DNA from: Pseudomonas koreensis
GTDB lineage: Bacteria; Pseudomonadota; Gammaproteobacteria; Pseudomonadales; Pseudomonadaceae
Reading direction: 5' to 3'
NCBI RefSeq assembly: GCF_024169245.1
Contig: NZ_JALJWP010000001.1
Span: 5,317,501 to 5,381,500, forward strand
Length of the DNA: 64,000 bases
Positions within the stretch are counted from its first letter, which is position 1; each line of letters begins with the position of its first letter. The notes beneath the pieces are model-generated. The model ran no database searches and was not told the origin of the DNA. It saw nothing but the letters and a program-made list of their open reading frames with translations. Of the stretch, positions 47,527 to 58,002 are shown piece after piece. The position numbers were made by a program, and so were the translations under genes.

Positions 47527-48320
47527 GCGGCCTGCCGGATTGCCACACGCTGGTGCTGGAACTGCATGGCGGCGTGCTGCACATCACTCTCAACCGCGCG
47601 GACAGCCGCAACGCGATGAGCCTGCAAATGGTCGCCGAACTGCGCGCGGTGCTCGCGGCGATACGCGATGACCGCGCGGTGCGCGCCCTGGTGCTCAGCG
47701 GCGCCGGCGGGCATTTCTGCGCCGGTGGCGACATCAAGGACATGGCCAATGCCCGGGCCCAAGGCGCGGAGGCTTATCGCGATTTGAACCGGGCGTTTGG
47801 CGCGTTGCTGGAACAAGCCCAGCAGGCGCCGCAAGTGCTGATCACTGTGCTGCAAGGCGCCGTGCTCGGCGGCGGATTCGGTCTGGCCTGTGTCAGCGAT
47901 ATCGCTTTGGCCGATCACAAGGCGCAGTTCGGGTTGCCGGAAACCAGCCTCGGCCTGATCCCGGCGCAAATCGCGCCGTTCGTGGTGCAACGGATCGGTT
48001 TGACCGAAACCCGCCGACTCGCGCTAACGGCGGCGCGTTTCGATGGCGCCGAGGCGCAACGTCTGGGGCTGGTGCATTTCGTTGAACAGGATGCGCAGGC
48101 GCTGGCCGAGCGGCTGGATGAGGTGTTGCAACAGGTGCTGCGCTGCGCGCCGCAAGCGAATGCGATGACCAAGAAATTGCTGTTGGCGAGTGCCGGGCAG
48201 CCGTCGAATGAATTGCTCGATGACGCGGCGCAGTGGTTCAGCGCGGCAGTGACTGGAGACGAAGGCATCGAGGGGACTATGGCTTTTGTGCAAAAGCGCA
48301 AACCGCGGTGGGTCAACTAA
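47523..48320 (+). CDS. atuE: Isohexenylglutaconyl-CoA hydratase AtuE (crotonase family)
   Basis: A 265-residue enoyl-CoA hydratase/isomerase with oxyanion-hole segments HFCAGGDIKDM and GAVLGGGFGLACVSDIALA and the catalytic region FGLPETSLGLIPAQIAPFV, which contains the Glu. In the atu pathway it hydrates the product of geranyl-CoA carboxylase. It is coupled to atuD by an ATGA overlap. A REP array follows it, unusually within the operon, before atuF. Confidence 0.9.
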   Translation: MSGLPDCHTLVLELHGGVLHITLNRADSRNAMSLQMVAELRAVLAAIRDDRAVRALVLSGAGGHFCAGGDIKDMANARAQGAEAYRDLNRAFGALLEQAQQAPQVLITVLQGAVLGGGFGLACVSDIALADHKAQFGLPETSLGLIPAQIAPFVVQRIGLTETRRLALTAARFDGAEAQRLGLVHFVEQDAQALAERLDEVLQQVLRCAPQANAMTKKLLLASAGQPSNELLDDAAQWFSAAVTGDEGIEGTMAFVQKRKPRWVN

Positions 48321-48323
48321 AAG

Positions 48324-48500
48324 CTTCGCGAGCAGGCTCGCTCCCACAGGTCGAAATTGCATTGCAAATGTGGGAGCGAGCCTGCTCGCGAAGAGTCCAT
48401 CCAACCCACCGCAAAAACCTCAGGAAACCCCACCATGCCCGCCATCCACAAATCCCGGGTCGAAATGCATTCCAAATGTGGGAGCGAGCCTGCTCGCGAT
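48324..48500. repeat. Three REP copies between atuE and atuF
   Basis: An inverted doublet (48324-48347 and 48370-48393) plus a third single copy (48478-48500), all with core GAGCGAGCCTGCTCGCGA. They separate atuE and atuF by 221 bp, whereas the other atu genes abut or overlap. Confidence 0.9.
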
Positions 48501-48541
48501 GAGGCCATCACATTCACCGCCATCATTTCAGGAACCCCACC

Positions 48542-48566
<25 letters not shown>
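48435..48566 (+). other. Duplicated atuF start region with short decoy ORF
   Basis: The 5' end of atuF appears twice: CAGGAAACCCCACCATGCCC (48421-48440) and CAGGAACCCCACCATGCCC (48530-48548), about 110 bp apart with a REP copy between. The first copy opens a 43-codon frame (MPAIHKSRVE...) that runs through the REP and ends at 48566, 24 bases into atuF. Whether it is translated is unknown; it could couple translation to atuF. Confidence 0.6.
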
Positions 48567-50503
<1,937 letters not shown>

Positions 50504-50573
50504 TCGCCCGGGCACAAGCGCGGGGTTTGACTACGCTCTGATAAATCAGAACGCGGAAATCAGGAACCCTGCG

Positions 50574-51116
50574 ATGCCCCATTGGCTGGTCATAGATCTG
50601 GAAGCCACCACAGACGAGGGTGGCTGGCCGGTGACGGAAATGGAAATTATCGAGATCGGTGCGACGCTGGTCGATCGTGCCGGGCGCGAGCAGGATCACT
50701 TCCAGCGCTTCGTCAAACCGACCCGCCGTCCATTGCTGACGCCGTTCTGTCGGGAGCTGACGCACATCACCCAGGCCAATATCGATTCTGCGCAACCGCT
50801 GAGCGAAGTCTGGCCGGCCTTCGAGCGCTGGCTGGCGCAGCATCAGGCCCGCCTTGAAGGCTGGGCCAGTTGGGGCGGTTACGATCGCCAGCAATTGCTG
50901 CAGGAGTGGCAGCGCCTGAACATCGACAGCGGCCTGAGCAAAGTCCCGCACATGAACCTCAAACAACGCTTCGCCAAGGCCCGACGCCTGGAGCGACCGC
51001 TGGGGCTCAACGGCGCGTTGCAACTGGCCGGCATGCAGTTTTCCGGACAGCAACATCGAGCCCTGGAAGATGCCCGCAACACCGCTCGGTTGTTGCCACT
51101 GGTTCTGCCGCTATAG
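50574..51116 (+). CDS. DEDDh 3'-5' exonuclease (KapD/ERI-1-like)
   Basis: A 180-residue exonuclease of the DnaQ fold: ExoI motif with Asp/Glu in VIDLEATTD, ExoII Asp near SWGGYDRQQ, and ExoIII His/Asp in QQHRALEDARNTARL, so all four acidic metal ligands and the general-base His of DEDDh enzymes are visible. It lacks other domains, so it is a stand-alone nuclease with RNA or DNA substrate unknown. It is downstream of atuF with a 70-bp gap and probably independent of it. Confidence 0.87.
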   Translation: MPHWLVIDLEATTDEGGWPVTEMEIIEIGATLVDRAGREQDHFQRFVKPTRRPLLTPFCRELTHITQANIDSAQPLSEVWPAFERWLAQHQARLEGWASWGGYDRQQLLQEWQRLNIDSGLSKVPHMNLKQRFAKARRLERPLGLNGALQLAGMQFSGQQHRALEDARNTARLLPLVLPL

Positions 51117-51188
51117 GCGCGTGACGGCGCGAAAAGCCTTGTGCATACTGGCCGCCCCCCTTTTAAGCCCTTTTCGAGGAATCCGCCC

Positions 51189-51473
51189 ATGTTTAAAGTC
51201 AACGAGTACTTCGACGGCACCGTCAAGTCGATCGCCTTTGGCACCGCTGAAGGTCCGGCGACCATCGGCGTCATGGCCCCGGGCGAATACGAATTCGGCA
51301 CCAGCCAGCGCGAGATCATGCACGTGGTGTCCGGCGCGCTGAGCGTAAAACTGCCAGACAGCAGCGACTGGGAAACCTTCGCCGCCGGCAGCCAGTTCAA
51401 CGTCCCGGCCAACAGCAAGTTCCAGCTGAAAGTCGCCGTCGATACCGCTTACCTGTGCGAATACCGCGGCTGA
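51189..51473 (+). CDS. ppnP: Pyrimidine/purine nucleoside phosphorylase PpnP
   Basis: A 94-residue cupin-like protein (formerly DUF1255): [41 protein letters not shown] and [19 protein letters not shown]. Family members phosphorolyse a broad range of nucleosides to base plus ribose-1-phosphate. GAGGA precedes ATG 51189. It is monocistronic and followed by a strong bidirectional terminator. Confidence 0.92.
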   Translation: MFKVNEYFDGTVKSIAFGTAEGPATIGVMAPGEYEFGTSQREIMHVVSGALSVKLPDSSDWETFAAGSQFNVPANSKFQLKVAVDTAYLCEYRG

Positions 51474-51495
51474 TCCCGCCGGTTTCACAGCGCAA

Positions 51496-51530
51496 AAAAA
51501 TGCCCGTGTTCAGAAGACACGGGCATTTTT
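51496..51530. terminator. Bidirectional terminator after ppnP
   Basis: AAAAATGCCCGTGT and ACACGGGCATTTTT form a 14-bp stem with a 7-base loop and flanking A/T runs, between convergent ppnP and the MOSC gene. Confidence 0.92.
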
Positions 51531-51545
51531 CATTTCAGCGACAGC

Positions 51546-52352
51546 CTATTCGAGAATTTCAACCGGCATGCCGACTTCCAGGCGGCCGTTGCTGTCGTTG
51601 ACCAGGTTCTGTCCGAACATCGCGCCGTCGGCGGTGCTGCGGTGTTTCTGCAGCGTCGCGAACGGCTCGCGATCGGTGCTGCGCTCACCGGTTCGCGGGT
51701 CGACGGTGGTCATGATGCAGCGCGCGCACGGCTTGACCACGCGCAATTCGATGTCGCCGATGCGAATACGTTTCCAGTTGTCCTCGGCGTAAGGCGCGCT
51801 GCCCTCGATGACCAGATTCGGGCGGAAGCGCAGCATCTCCAGCTCTCGTCCTACCGTTTCCGAGAGCGCCAGCCGCGAGGCTTCGCCGATCAGCAGCAAC
51901 GGATAACCGTCGGCGAACGCCACTTGATCATCGTCCCTGCCGAATCCCGCTTGCGTGGTGCGCGCTCGCTCCAGTGGCATTTGCACCAGACGTGTCGGTT
52001 TGCCGAGGAAGTCGCTGACAAAACGCGCGGCTTGATCACCGGCGTCCGGTACACGCAGGGTGTCACGCCAGATCGTCACCCCGCGCAGCTCGGCGTCGAC
52101 CGCAGGCAACGGGACTTCGATGGAGCCCTGGTCTGGAGCGCTCAGGGTCAGACCGCCGCTGGCATTCCATAATGCCGACAACTGACTCATTTTCGCTTCG
52201 GCACGCTGGGTCAGAAAGCGGCCGCTGGCCTCGTCCACCAACATCCAGCGTCGGTCGCCCGCCAGCCCCAGCTTGTCCAGCTCGATGCTTTGCAGCATTT
52301 CGCCCTTGCCGGATTTCAACGGGTAACGATAAAGCGCGCTCAGACGCAGCAT
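51546..52352 (-). CDS. MOSC domain protein (YcbX/mARC type)
   Basis: A 268-residue protein with an N-terminal MOSC_N beta-barrel (LSALYRYPLKSGKGEML, GDRRWMLVD) and a C-terminal MOSC domain with the molybdenum-ligand Cys in LRVVKPCARCIMTTVDP (about residue 211). Such proteins bind Mo cofactor and reduce N-hydroxylated compounds, usually with a ferredoxin or reductase partner. There is no fused [2Fe-2S] domain here, so the electron donor is separate. The moeA, moaB and mobA cofactor genes lie about 6 kb away. Confidence 0.88.
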   Translation of the reverse strand: MLRLSALYRYPLKSGKGEMLQSIELDKLGLAGDRRWMLVDEASGRFLTQRAEAKMSQLSALWNASGGLTLSAPDQGSIEVPLPAVDAELRGVTIWRDTLRVPDAGDQAARFVSDFLGKPTRLVQMPLERARTTQAGFGRDDDQVAFADGYPLLLIGEASRLALSETVGRELEMLRFRPNLVIEGSAPYAEDNWKRIRIGDIELRVVKPCARCIMTTVDPRTGERSTDREPFATLQKHRSTADGAMFGQNLVNDSNGRLEVGMPVEILE

Positions 52353-52435
52353 GGCCAGCTCCCTGATGGAAAAACGCCACCCTATACGAGCTTCAATGCT
52401 GAATCAAAGCCGTAGTGGGTTTGAACATATCTGTT

Positions 52436-52523
52436 GTGGGAGCGAGCCTGCTCGCGAACGCGCAGGCTCAGACAGCATTGATGGTGAATGTGCCGGCGTC
52501 TTCGCGAGCAGGCTCGCTCCCAC
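52436..52523. repeat. REP doublet between the MOSC gene and cheV
   Basis: Inverted REPs at 52436-52458 and 52501-52523 (core GAGCGAGCCTGCTCGCGAA), 42 bp apart. Confidence 0.9.
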
Positions 52524-52544
52524 AGGAAGCAAAATTTGCGTGTT

Positions 52545-53480
52545 TCACGCCGGCACGGCGTCGAGCATCAGACGCTGGCGCACCACATCGACCAGTTTGT
52601 CCGGCTGGAATTTGGAGAGGAAGTTGTCGCAACCGACCTTCTTCACCATCGAGTCGTTGAAACTGCCGGACAGCGAGGTGTGCAGCACGACGTACAACCC
52701 ACGCAAACGCGGGTCATTACGAATTTCCGTGGTCAGACGATAGCCGTCCATTTCCGGCATTTCCGCGTCGGTGAAGATCATCAGCAGTTTGTCAGTCATG
52801 TGCACGCCGGTATCAGCCCAGGCCTTGAGCATGTTCAAGGCTTTCAAGCCATCGCTGGCGATGTGCATTTTCACCCCGAGCTGGCCGAGGGTATCGCGCA
52901 ATTGCGAAAGCGCCACGTTGGAGTCGTCCACCAGCAACACTTCGCGGCCACGGGCGCGTTCGAGTACCGGATCGTCGAGTTTCTCGCGCGAGACCTTGGC
53001 GTTGTACGGGACGATTTCGGCGAGAACTTTCTCGACGTCGATGATCTCTACCAGTTGATCGTCGACCTTGCTGATCGCGGTCAGATAATGCTGACGGCCA
53101 GCACTGGTCGGCGGCGGCAGAATGGCTTCCCAGTTCATGTTGACGATGCGGTCGACACCGCCGACGAGGAAAGCCTGCACCGAACGGTTGTATTCGGTGA
53201 CGATGATAGTGCTGTTCGGGCCCGGCACCAGTGGGCGCATCCCGATTGCCTGGGACAGGTCGATCACCGGCAATGTCTGCCCGCGCAGATTGACCACGCC
53301 GCAAACAAAGGGGTGGCGCTGCGGCATGAGGGTCAGCTTCGGCAGCTGCAGCACTTCCTGAACCTTGAACACGTTGATCGCGAACAACTGGCGTCCAGCC
53401 AGGCGAAACATGAGGATTTCCAGGCGATTCTCACCCACCAGTTGCGTGCGTTGGTCTACCGTGTCGAGAATGCCGGCCAT
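52545..53480 (-). CDS. cheV: Chemotaxis coupling protein CheV
   Basis: A 311-residue protein: a CheW-like coupling domain (about 20-165: EILMFRLAGRQLFAINVFKVQEVLQ, FVCGVVNLRGQTLPVIDL) followed by a receiver domain (about 180-305) with acidic residues in LLVDDSN, phospho-acceptor Asp in MIFTDAEMPEMDGYRL and Lys in FLSKFQPDKL. It links chemoreceptors to CheA and adapts by phosphorylation. ATG 53480 has AGGAG six bases upstream. No other che genes are adjacent. The promoter region upstream is rich in inverted repeats. Confidence 0.92.
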   Translation of the reverse strand: MAGILDTVDQRTQLVGENRLEILMFRLAGRQLFAINVFKVQEVLQLPKLTLMPQRHPFVCGVVNLRGQTLPVIDLSQAIGMRPLVPGPNSTIIVTEYNRSVQAFLVGGVDRIVNMNWEAILPPPTSAGRQHYLTAISKVDDQLVEIIDVEKVLAEIVPYNAKVSREKLDDPVLERARGREVLLVDDSNVALSQLRDTLGQLGVKMHIASDGLKALNMLKAWADTGVHMTDKLLMIFTDAEMPEMDGYRLTTEIRNDPRLRGLYVVLHTSLSGSFNDSMVKKVGCDNFLSKFQPDKLVDVVRQRLMLDAVPA

Positions 53481-53933
53481 CAATGACTCCTGGGCTTGTT
53501 CTGATGAATTCACTATTAAGGTTTATCGGCTGCATTCAGCTAATCTTGATTGCTGTAAACCACCCAGTAAAAATGCCATAAATGGTCATTGATGTCACAC
53601 TGACATCATGGTTTACTGGCATTCGTGATTTCATCTGCTAGATTCATTGCGGCGCGACCTCGGTTTGCACGTTAGGTTCCCGCGCCTAAGGGATTCCCCT
53701 AGGATCAATCAGGCCCAACCTGATATTCGCCATTTCCAATAGCCATTACTGTGACGCCATTCTCATTGCATGAACGGAGTCAGGCTATTGTGTGCGATCG
53801 CAACCCGGTGGCAACCCACCCCTTGGAACCCCTCAGTCTGTGCACCTGCACGACCGGGCGCGATCTGCCGACGATTCACGATCGGCGCCACACACGGCCA
53901 TCCGTCAACCAACACGACGTGGTGGAGATAAAC
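53481..53933. other. 453-bp intergenic region with nested inverted repeats
   Basis: No convincing gene. It contains TGATGTCA-CAC-TGACATCA (53590-53608), an 8-bp perfect dyad; GTAAACCA / TGGTTTAC (53555-53562 and 53609-53616); AATGCCA / TGGCATT (53572-53578 and 53617-53623); and CCTAAGGG-ATT-CCCCTAGG (53685-53703). It is divergent between cheV and the Hpt-like gene, so these are likely regulator sites. A reading frame from 53751 joins the downstream gene but lacks a ribosome binding site. Confidence 0.6.
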
Positions 53934-54404
53934 ATGCCAATCGACCGTAAAGACTGGGCGCAACGCTTCCCCGAATTTCTGGTCGAGGCTGAAACGCTGC
54001 TCGCCAAGTCCGAAGAGTGCCTGAACCATCTGCAACTGATCAGCAATGACAAGGATGCCATCGACTGCATGCTTGGCACCCTGCTCAAGCTGGCAGGCAG
54101 AGCCGACGCGCTGGCACTGGAAGCGATTTCCGAGTTTTCCCTGCATATCTACAGCCTGCTGAACTTGCCGCAGGATTGCGTCGATCTGCACGAACAGGCC
54201 CTCGATGCCTTGCGCGACTGTTTCACCCTGATGGCATGGCAGCTTGAGCTGGTCGACCATAAAACCGGGCAACTGAGCCTGGATGAAAGCGAGCAGGCAA
54301 CCTTGCTCGAAGCCTTCGCCGCACAAATGGGTCAAGACACGTTTGAGCCAAAGATGATCAGCAAACGTTTGCTCTCTTCGGCTCTTACGGCGCGCCAGGC
54401 TTGA
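53934..54404 (+). CDS. Hpt-like helical protein lacking the phospho-histidine
   Basis: A 156-residue all-helical protein. The segment FPEFLVEAETLLAKSEECLNHL ... MLGTLLKLAGRADALALEAISEFSLHIYSLL follows the CheA-P1/Hpt four-helix pattern, but where Hpt domains have AHTLKGSAG this reads LGTLLKLAG, so the phosphoacceptor His is missing. It may bind a kinase or receiver without carrying phosphate. GGAG lies before ATG 53934. It is near cheV (divergent) and upstream of a NarL-type two-component pair. The Hpt relation is my reading of the pattern, not a database match. Confidence 0.6.
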   Translation: MPIDRKDWAQRFPEFLVEAETLLAKSEECLNHLQLISNDKDAIDCMLGTLLKLAGRADALALEAISEFSLHIYSLLNLPQDCVDLHEQALDALRDCFTLMAWQLELVDHKTGQLSLDESEQATLLEAFAAQMGQDTFEPKMISKRLLSSALTARQA

Positions 54405-54639
54405 AGAAATGGGTCGCGATATTGTCGTAATTGAATAGTTCATACCTGCCAGCGACAATCCGGGTGAAATAATCAGCGCGACCAACGGTTAATTTCCATG
54501 TGCCGACCTCAGGGTTTCCCTGTTTGCCCCCAGCGACACTTCCAGGCACATCGACGTCGTCCAAAATACAACAACCCCAACCTTTTCCATTATGGAACTT
54601 GCGTCCACGATCCGCTATTTCCTGATCGTACAGACACAT
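54385..54639 (-). CDS. Possible orphan small gene or gene remnant
   Basis: An 84-residue frame (MCLYDQEIADRGRKFHNGKG ... VGTWKLTVGRADYFTRIVAGRYELFNYD ... FFKPGAP) with ordinary protein-like composition. The region is less GC-rich than its neighbours. There is no ribosome binding site before ATG 54639. The frame continues eight codons upstream without another start to a stop, which suggests the front of a gene has been lost. It overlaps the 3' end of the convergent Hpt-like gene by 20 bp. No family recognised; it may be non-functional. Confidence 0.35.
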   Translation of the reverse strand: MCLYDQEIADRGRKFHNGKGWGCCILDDVDVPGSVAGGKQGNPEVGTWKLTVGRADYFTRIVAGRYELFNYDNIATHFFKPGAP

Positions 54640-54867
54640 ATAGCAACCGCGACCAACGGTATGTTAAGTGGTATTATGCCGCCGGTTAGTTGCCTGCCAG
54701 TTAATGGCAAAGTGACTGCAATGCTTCAGTACCGATGTTATTGCCAGTCAATGATTGCTTAACGAATGCGGTTTGAATCAATAACATAATTGACAGTATT
54801 TCCACACAGAGATCCGCCAGTCACCGGTCGGTCTGCCCGCAGCGAACATCCATTGGCTCCATCCGTT

Positions 54868-55761
54868 ATGCACGCCAGTCTCAAGTCACTTACTACATGG
54901 CCACCCTCGCGGGAAAACGCTCGGCGCTTCACACTTGTGCTGTGTGTCCTGGCGACCCTTGGCAGTCTGCTGGCCTATGTCTTGTCGGCCCGGATCCCGC
55001 TGGGTTTGCTGGTACTCGACTTCGCCGCCACCGCTTGCGTCTGGGTGCAATACAGGTTGTCGCGCAAATCGATCAAATTCCAGCCGCAAGAACTGGCCGA
55101 TCGACTGTTGCAAGTCCAGGAAAACGAACGTCACCGGCTTAGCCGCGAATTGCATGATGATATCGGCCAATTGCTGACCGCCGCCAAGCTGCAGAGCGAC
55201 TGGCTCAAACGCCGCCTGCCGGAGGATCTGCAGGAGCAATGCGCAGTGCTCTGCGACACACTGGATGAAACCCTGACCAAGGTGCGTGACGTCTCGGCGA
55301 TTCTCAATCCACGTCAATTGACCAGCCTGGGCCTCGAAGCGAGCCTGCGTGCGCACTTGCTCAAGACACTGGCCAACACGCCGGTCAACTGGAGTCTCGA
55401 TTGCCAGCAACGGCTCAACGGCATTCCCGAGGAAATGGCCGTCGCGGCGTTTCGCATCGCTCAGGAGGCCGTGACCAACATCTTGCGGCATGCACAGGCG
55501 AAAAACCTGTTGATTCGGGTACAGCGTCTGCCGCAAGGTCTGACTCTGCTGATCAGCGATGACGGCCTCGGTTTCGCCCCGGCGGCCGACCCGGCCAGAG
55601 AAGGTCAACGCGGCATGGCCGGAATGGCCGAGCGCATCGAACAACTGGGTGGCACATTGAGCATCACTAGCGAGCCGGGCAAAGGCACTCGAATCGAAGC
55701 ACTTTTCCCTTGGGCGCCTCGAGCGCTCGAACGGGCCAGTACGAATAAGGTTATGCGTTGA
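54868..55761 (+). CDS. NarL-type sensor histidine kinase without a large sensor domain
   Basis: A 297-residue kinase: two membrane helices close together (about 22-65, little periplasmic part), the HisKA_3 box QENERHRLSRELHDDIGQLLTA (His about 113), and a HATPase domain with AQEAVTNILRHAQA (N box), SDDGLGF and GQRGMAGMAERIEQLGG. With no periplasmic domain the signal is likely in the membrane or comes from a partner. ATG 54868 was chosen as the start nearest the first helix; the frame is open to 54790. Its stop overlaps the start of the response regulator. The gap before it (54640-54867) is AT-rich, with no other feature identified. Confidence 0.86.
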   Translation: MHASLKSLTTWPPSRENARRFTLVLCVLATLGSLLAYVLSARIPLGLLVLDFAATACVWVQYRLSRKSIKFQPQELADRLLQVQENERHRLSRELHDDIGQLLTAAKLQSDWLKRRLPEDLQEQCAVLCDTLDETLTKVRDVSAILNPRQLTSLGLEASLRAHLLKTLANTPVNWSLDCQQRLNGIPEEMAVAAFRIAQEAVTNILRHAQAKNLLIRVQRLPQGLTLLISDDGLGFAPAADPAREGQRGMAGMAERIEQLGGTLSITSEPGKGTRIEALFPWAPRALERASTNKVMR

Positions 55762-56417
55762 CTTGTAACTTACTTCTGGTGGATGACCACTCGCTGATCA
55801 GGGCCGGCGTTCGCGCTCTGGTACTGGATATTCCCGGTTACGCGGTAATCGGCGAAGCCAACGATGGTTCGCAGCTGCTCGAAATGGTCGAGCAACTCAG
55901 TCCTGATATCGTATTACTGGATATCTCGATGAGAGAGACCGGTGGACTGGAGGCTCTGCAGCGCCTCAAGCGCGTGCGTCCGCAGAGCAAGGTCTTGATT
56001 CTGTCGATGCACACCGACCCCGCGCTGATCATGCAGGCGCTGGAGTCCGGCGCCCATGGCTACCTGCTGAAGGACACCACGGCGACTGAGCTTGAGCACG
56101 CGCTGGATGCCCTGCGCAACAACGAACGCTACCTGAGCCCGGCCATCGCCCATACCGTGATCAACCAGGCGTTGACGCGCAACCAGAAAAATCAGCCGGA
56201 CATCGCCGACTCGCACAATCTGACCGCACGCCAGCTGGAAATCCTCAGGTTGATCGTGCGAGGCAAATCCACCCGGGAAATCGCCAACGGCCTGGGCTTG
56301 AGCGTCAAGACCGTAGAAACCCACCGCGCGCAGATCATGAAACGCCTGCAAATCTACGACGTCGCGGGTCTGGTGCTGTTCGCCGTTCGTGAGCAGATCA
56401 TCAGCCTTGATGACTGA
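55758..56417 (+). CDS. NarL/LuxR-family response regulator
   Basis: A 219-residue regulator: receiver domain (LLVDDHSLIRAG; phospho-acceptor Asp in DIVLLDISMRETGGLEAL; Lys in GYLLKDTTATELEHAL) and a LuxR-type HTH (LTARQLEILRLIVRGKSTREIANGLGLSVKTVETHRAQIMKRL). The best start is a TTG at 55758 in a TTGA overlap with the kinase stop, which implies translational coupling; no ATG fits. The 3' end overlaps the convergent yegS gene by 17 bp. Target genes unknown. Confidence 0.87.
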   Translation: MTCNLLLVDDHSLIRAGVRALVLDIPGYAVIGEANDGSQLLEMVEQLSPDIVLLDISMRETGGLEALQRLKRVRPQSKVLILSMHTDPALIMQALESGAHGYLLKDTTATELEHALDALRNNERYLSPAIAHTVINQALTRNQKNQPDIADSHNLTARQLEILRLIVRGKSTREIANGLGLSVKTVETHRAQIMKRLQIYDVAGLVLFAVREQIISLDD

Positions 56418-57318
56418 TCGGCGTTTGCTGCGTCAATAAGGGCGAGTCTTTCGGCAGGTGCACCTGCAACGCGGCAGGTTTGGCCACAAACCGCAGACTG
56501 TCGCCTTCCAGCGGCTCGCCGTCGAGATTGATGCTCAGCCCTTCGGCAACCTTGATCTCGACCCACGGCAACCTCGCCCGCACGAACATGTTGTCCAGAC
56601 CAAATCCCTCGCTCAACAGATTCTTCAGCGTCCCGACCAGTTCCTGAGGTGCCGGCAAGATGCTGATGTCCAGCAAACCGTCGTCGACCCGTGCCTCGGG
56701 GCACAACACATGGCCACCTCCGGCCTGCCGACCATTACCGATCCCCAGCGCCAGCAGGTCGCCTTGCCAATGGAAATCGGGGCCCTGCAGCTCGCCATAT
56801 GCCGCATGCAATTCACTGAAACGGGTCAGGCCGGTAAACAGGTAAGCGGCGCCGCCCAAGACTTTTTTCAAGTCTTCCGACGTATTGGCAGTGACCTGAC
56901 TGCCGAATCCTCCAGTGGCCATATTCAGAAAAATCTGCCCGCCCACTTCGCCAAGATCGATGTCTGAAGGTTCAACATCCAGCAGCTCAAGGGCTTCGGC
57001 AGGTTCCAGCGAAATGCCAGCGGCGCGGGAGAAATCGTTGGCTGTCCCCAGCGGCAGCAGGACCAGACTGGCCTTATGCGGTTGTTGAGCCAGTGCTTCG
57101 GCAATATCGCGCAAGGTGCCGTCGCCGCCGCCGGCAATGATCTTCGTGTAGCCGGCGGCCAACGCCTCCTCTACCAAGCGCTGGGCGTCCCCCGCTTCCC
57201 AGGTCAGTCGAACGGCGAGTTCCCACCCCAGCTCACGCCTGGCTTCGACGGCAGCCCGGACACCCTCGTTGAGTGCCTGTTTGCCATGCAAAATCAACAG
57301 TGCCCGGCGTTCACTCAT
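56401..57318 (-). CDS. yegS: YegS-like lipid kinase
   Basis: A 305-residue member of the diacylglycerol-kinase catalytic fold: IIAGGGDGTLRDIAEAL (ATP site), LPLGTANDFSRAAGI, DLGEVGGQIFLNMATGGFGSQV and DGEPLEGDSLRF. E. coli YegS phosphorylates phosphatidylglycerol in vitro; the physiological substrate is uncertain. It overlaps the 3' end of the response-regulator gene. Confidence 0.9.
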   Translation of the reverse strand: MSERRALLILHGKQALNEGVRAAVEARRELGWELAVRLTWEAGDAQRLVEEALAAGYTKIIAGGGDGTLRDIAEALAQQPHKASLVLLPLGTANDFSRAAGISLEPAEALELLDVEPSDIDLGEVGGQIFLNMATGGFGSQVTANTSEDLKKVLGGAAYLFTGLTRFSELHAAYGELQGPDFHWQGDLLALGIGNGRQAGGGHVLCPEARVDDGLLDISILPAPQELVGTLKNLLSEGFGLDNMFVRARLPWVEIKVAEGLSINLDGEPLEGDSLRFVAKPAALQVHLPKDSPLLTQQTPISHQG

Positions 57319-57749
57319 AACGTCACTCCAAGAATTGAATCGGTTGAAACATCTTGACCGCTGCGCGACGTAAAAAAGCCACGCGATTGCTAATTAATTC
57401 CGTTGATAAAAGCCGGCGTGCTACAGAGCGGTATCTTTTCTTACGAAACAAGAGGAATCGGCTTAATTGACCACGCCTGACCATTGGGTCACCGTGTGCT
57501 GGCAGCATCAACCTTCAACCCAACAACACAAGGATGTGCCGGAAATGAACGGATACCCCCCGATTCTTCTTCATGAATCACAAGATGGAACAGCCAGCAG
57601 CAAACAGACAACTGAGGCGTTCGGCGAGTACTTTCATGCAAAACCATGAAACCAAGGCACCGGTGAGCCCGGTCGCCGATCTCTCCGAAAGTCGTGCCAA
57701 TAAAAAATCCGATTTCTGTAACAGCGCCAAGCCCACTGGAGAGTTTGAT
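57319..57749. other. 431-bp region without a convincing gene
   Basis: It lies between yegS (minus) and the small membrane protein gene. It contains a 34-codon frame at 57545-57649 (MNGYPPILLHES...) without a good ribosome binding site, and in-frame upstream ATGs (57573, 57636) of the next gene. No hairpin or repeat stands out. Confidence 0.5.
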
Positions 57750-57944
57750 ATGGAACCCCGTGTCAGCGAGCTGGAAACCCACTTCAAATATATGCGCCGC
57801 GACATGGACGAAGTGCTCAATGATGTTCGAACTATAAAACACCGTCTGGCGTATTCGGCGGGTGCAACGGCTGTACTGCTGGGTCTGCTGGGCTGGGTGG
57901 GCAACAGCCGATTCGACCAGTTGGTCACGCTGATCAGCAACTGA
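57750..57944 (+). CDS. Small XhlA-like coiled-coil membrane protein
   Basis: A 64-residue protein with an N-terminal heptad-rich helix (VSELETHFKYMRRDMDEVLNDVRTIKHRL) and one C-terminal membrane helix (AGATAVLLGLLGWVGN). The layout resembles XhlA/hemolysin-type small proteins of phage or host origin. ATG 57750 has TGGAGAG seven bases upstream, much better than the in-frame ATGs at 57573 and 57636, which would add up to 59 residues. No phage genes are nearby; function unknown. Confidence 0.55.
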   Translation: MEPRVSELETHFKYMRRDMDEVLNDVRTIKHRLAYSAGATAVLLGLLGWVGNSRFDQLVTLISN

Positions 57945-58002
57945 CCGAATGAATCATTGCACGCGCCGCCTGTTGCAGCCGACGCGTGCATGGCAAGGCC
58001 GG

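Noticed and set aside
57545..57649. 34-codon frame (MNGYPPILLHES...)
   Set aside because: Short, weak ribosome binding site, no recognisable feature; kept only as a note.
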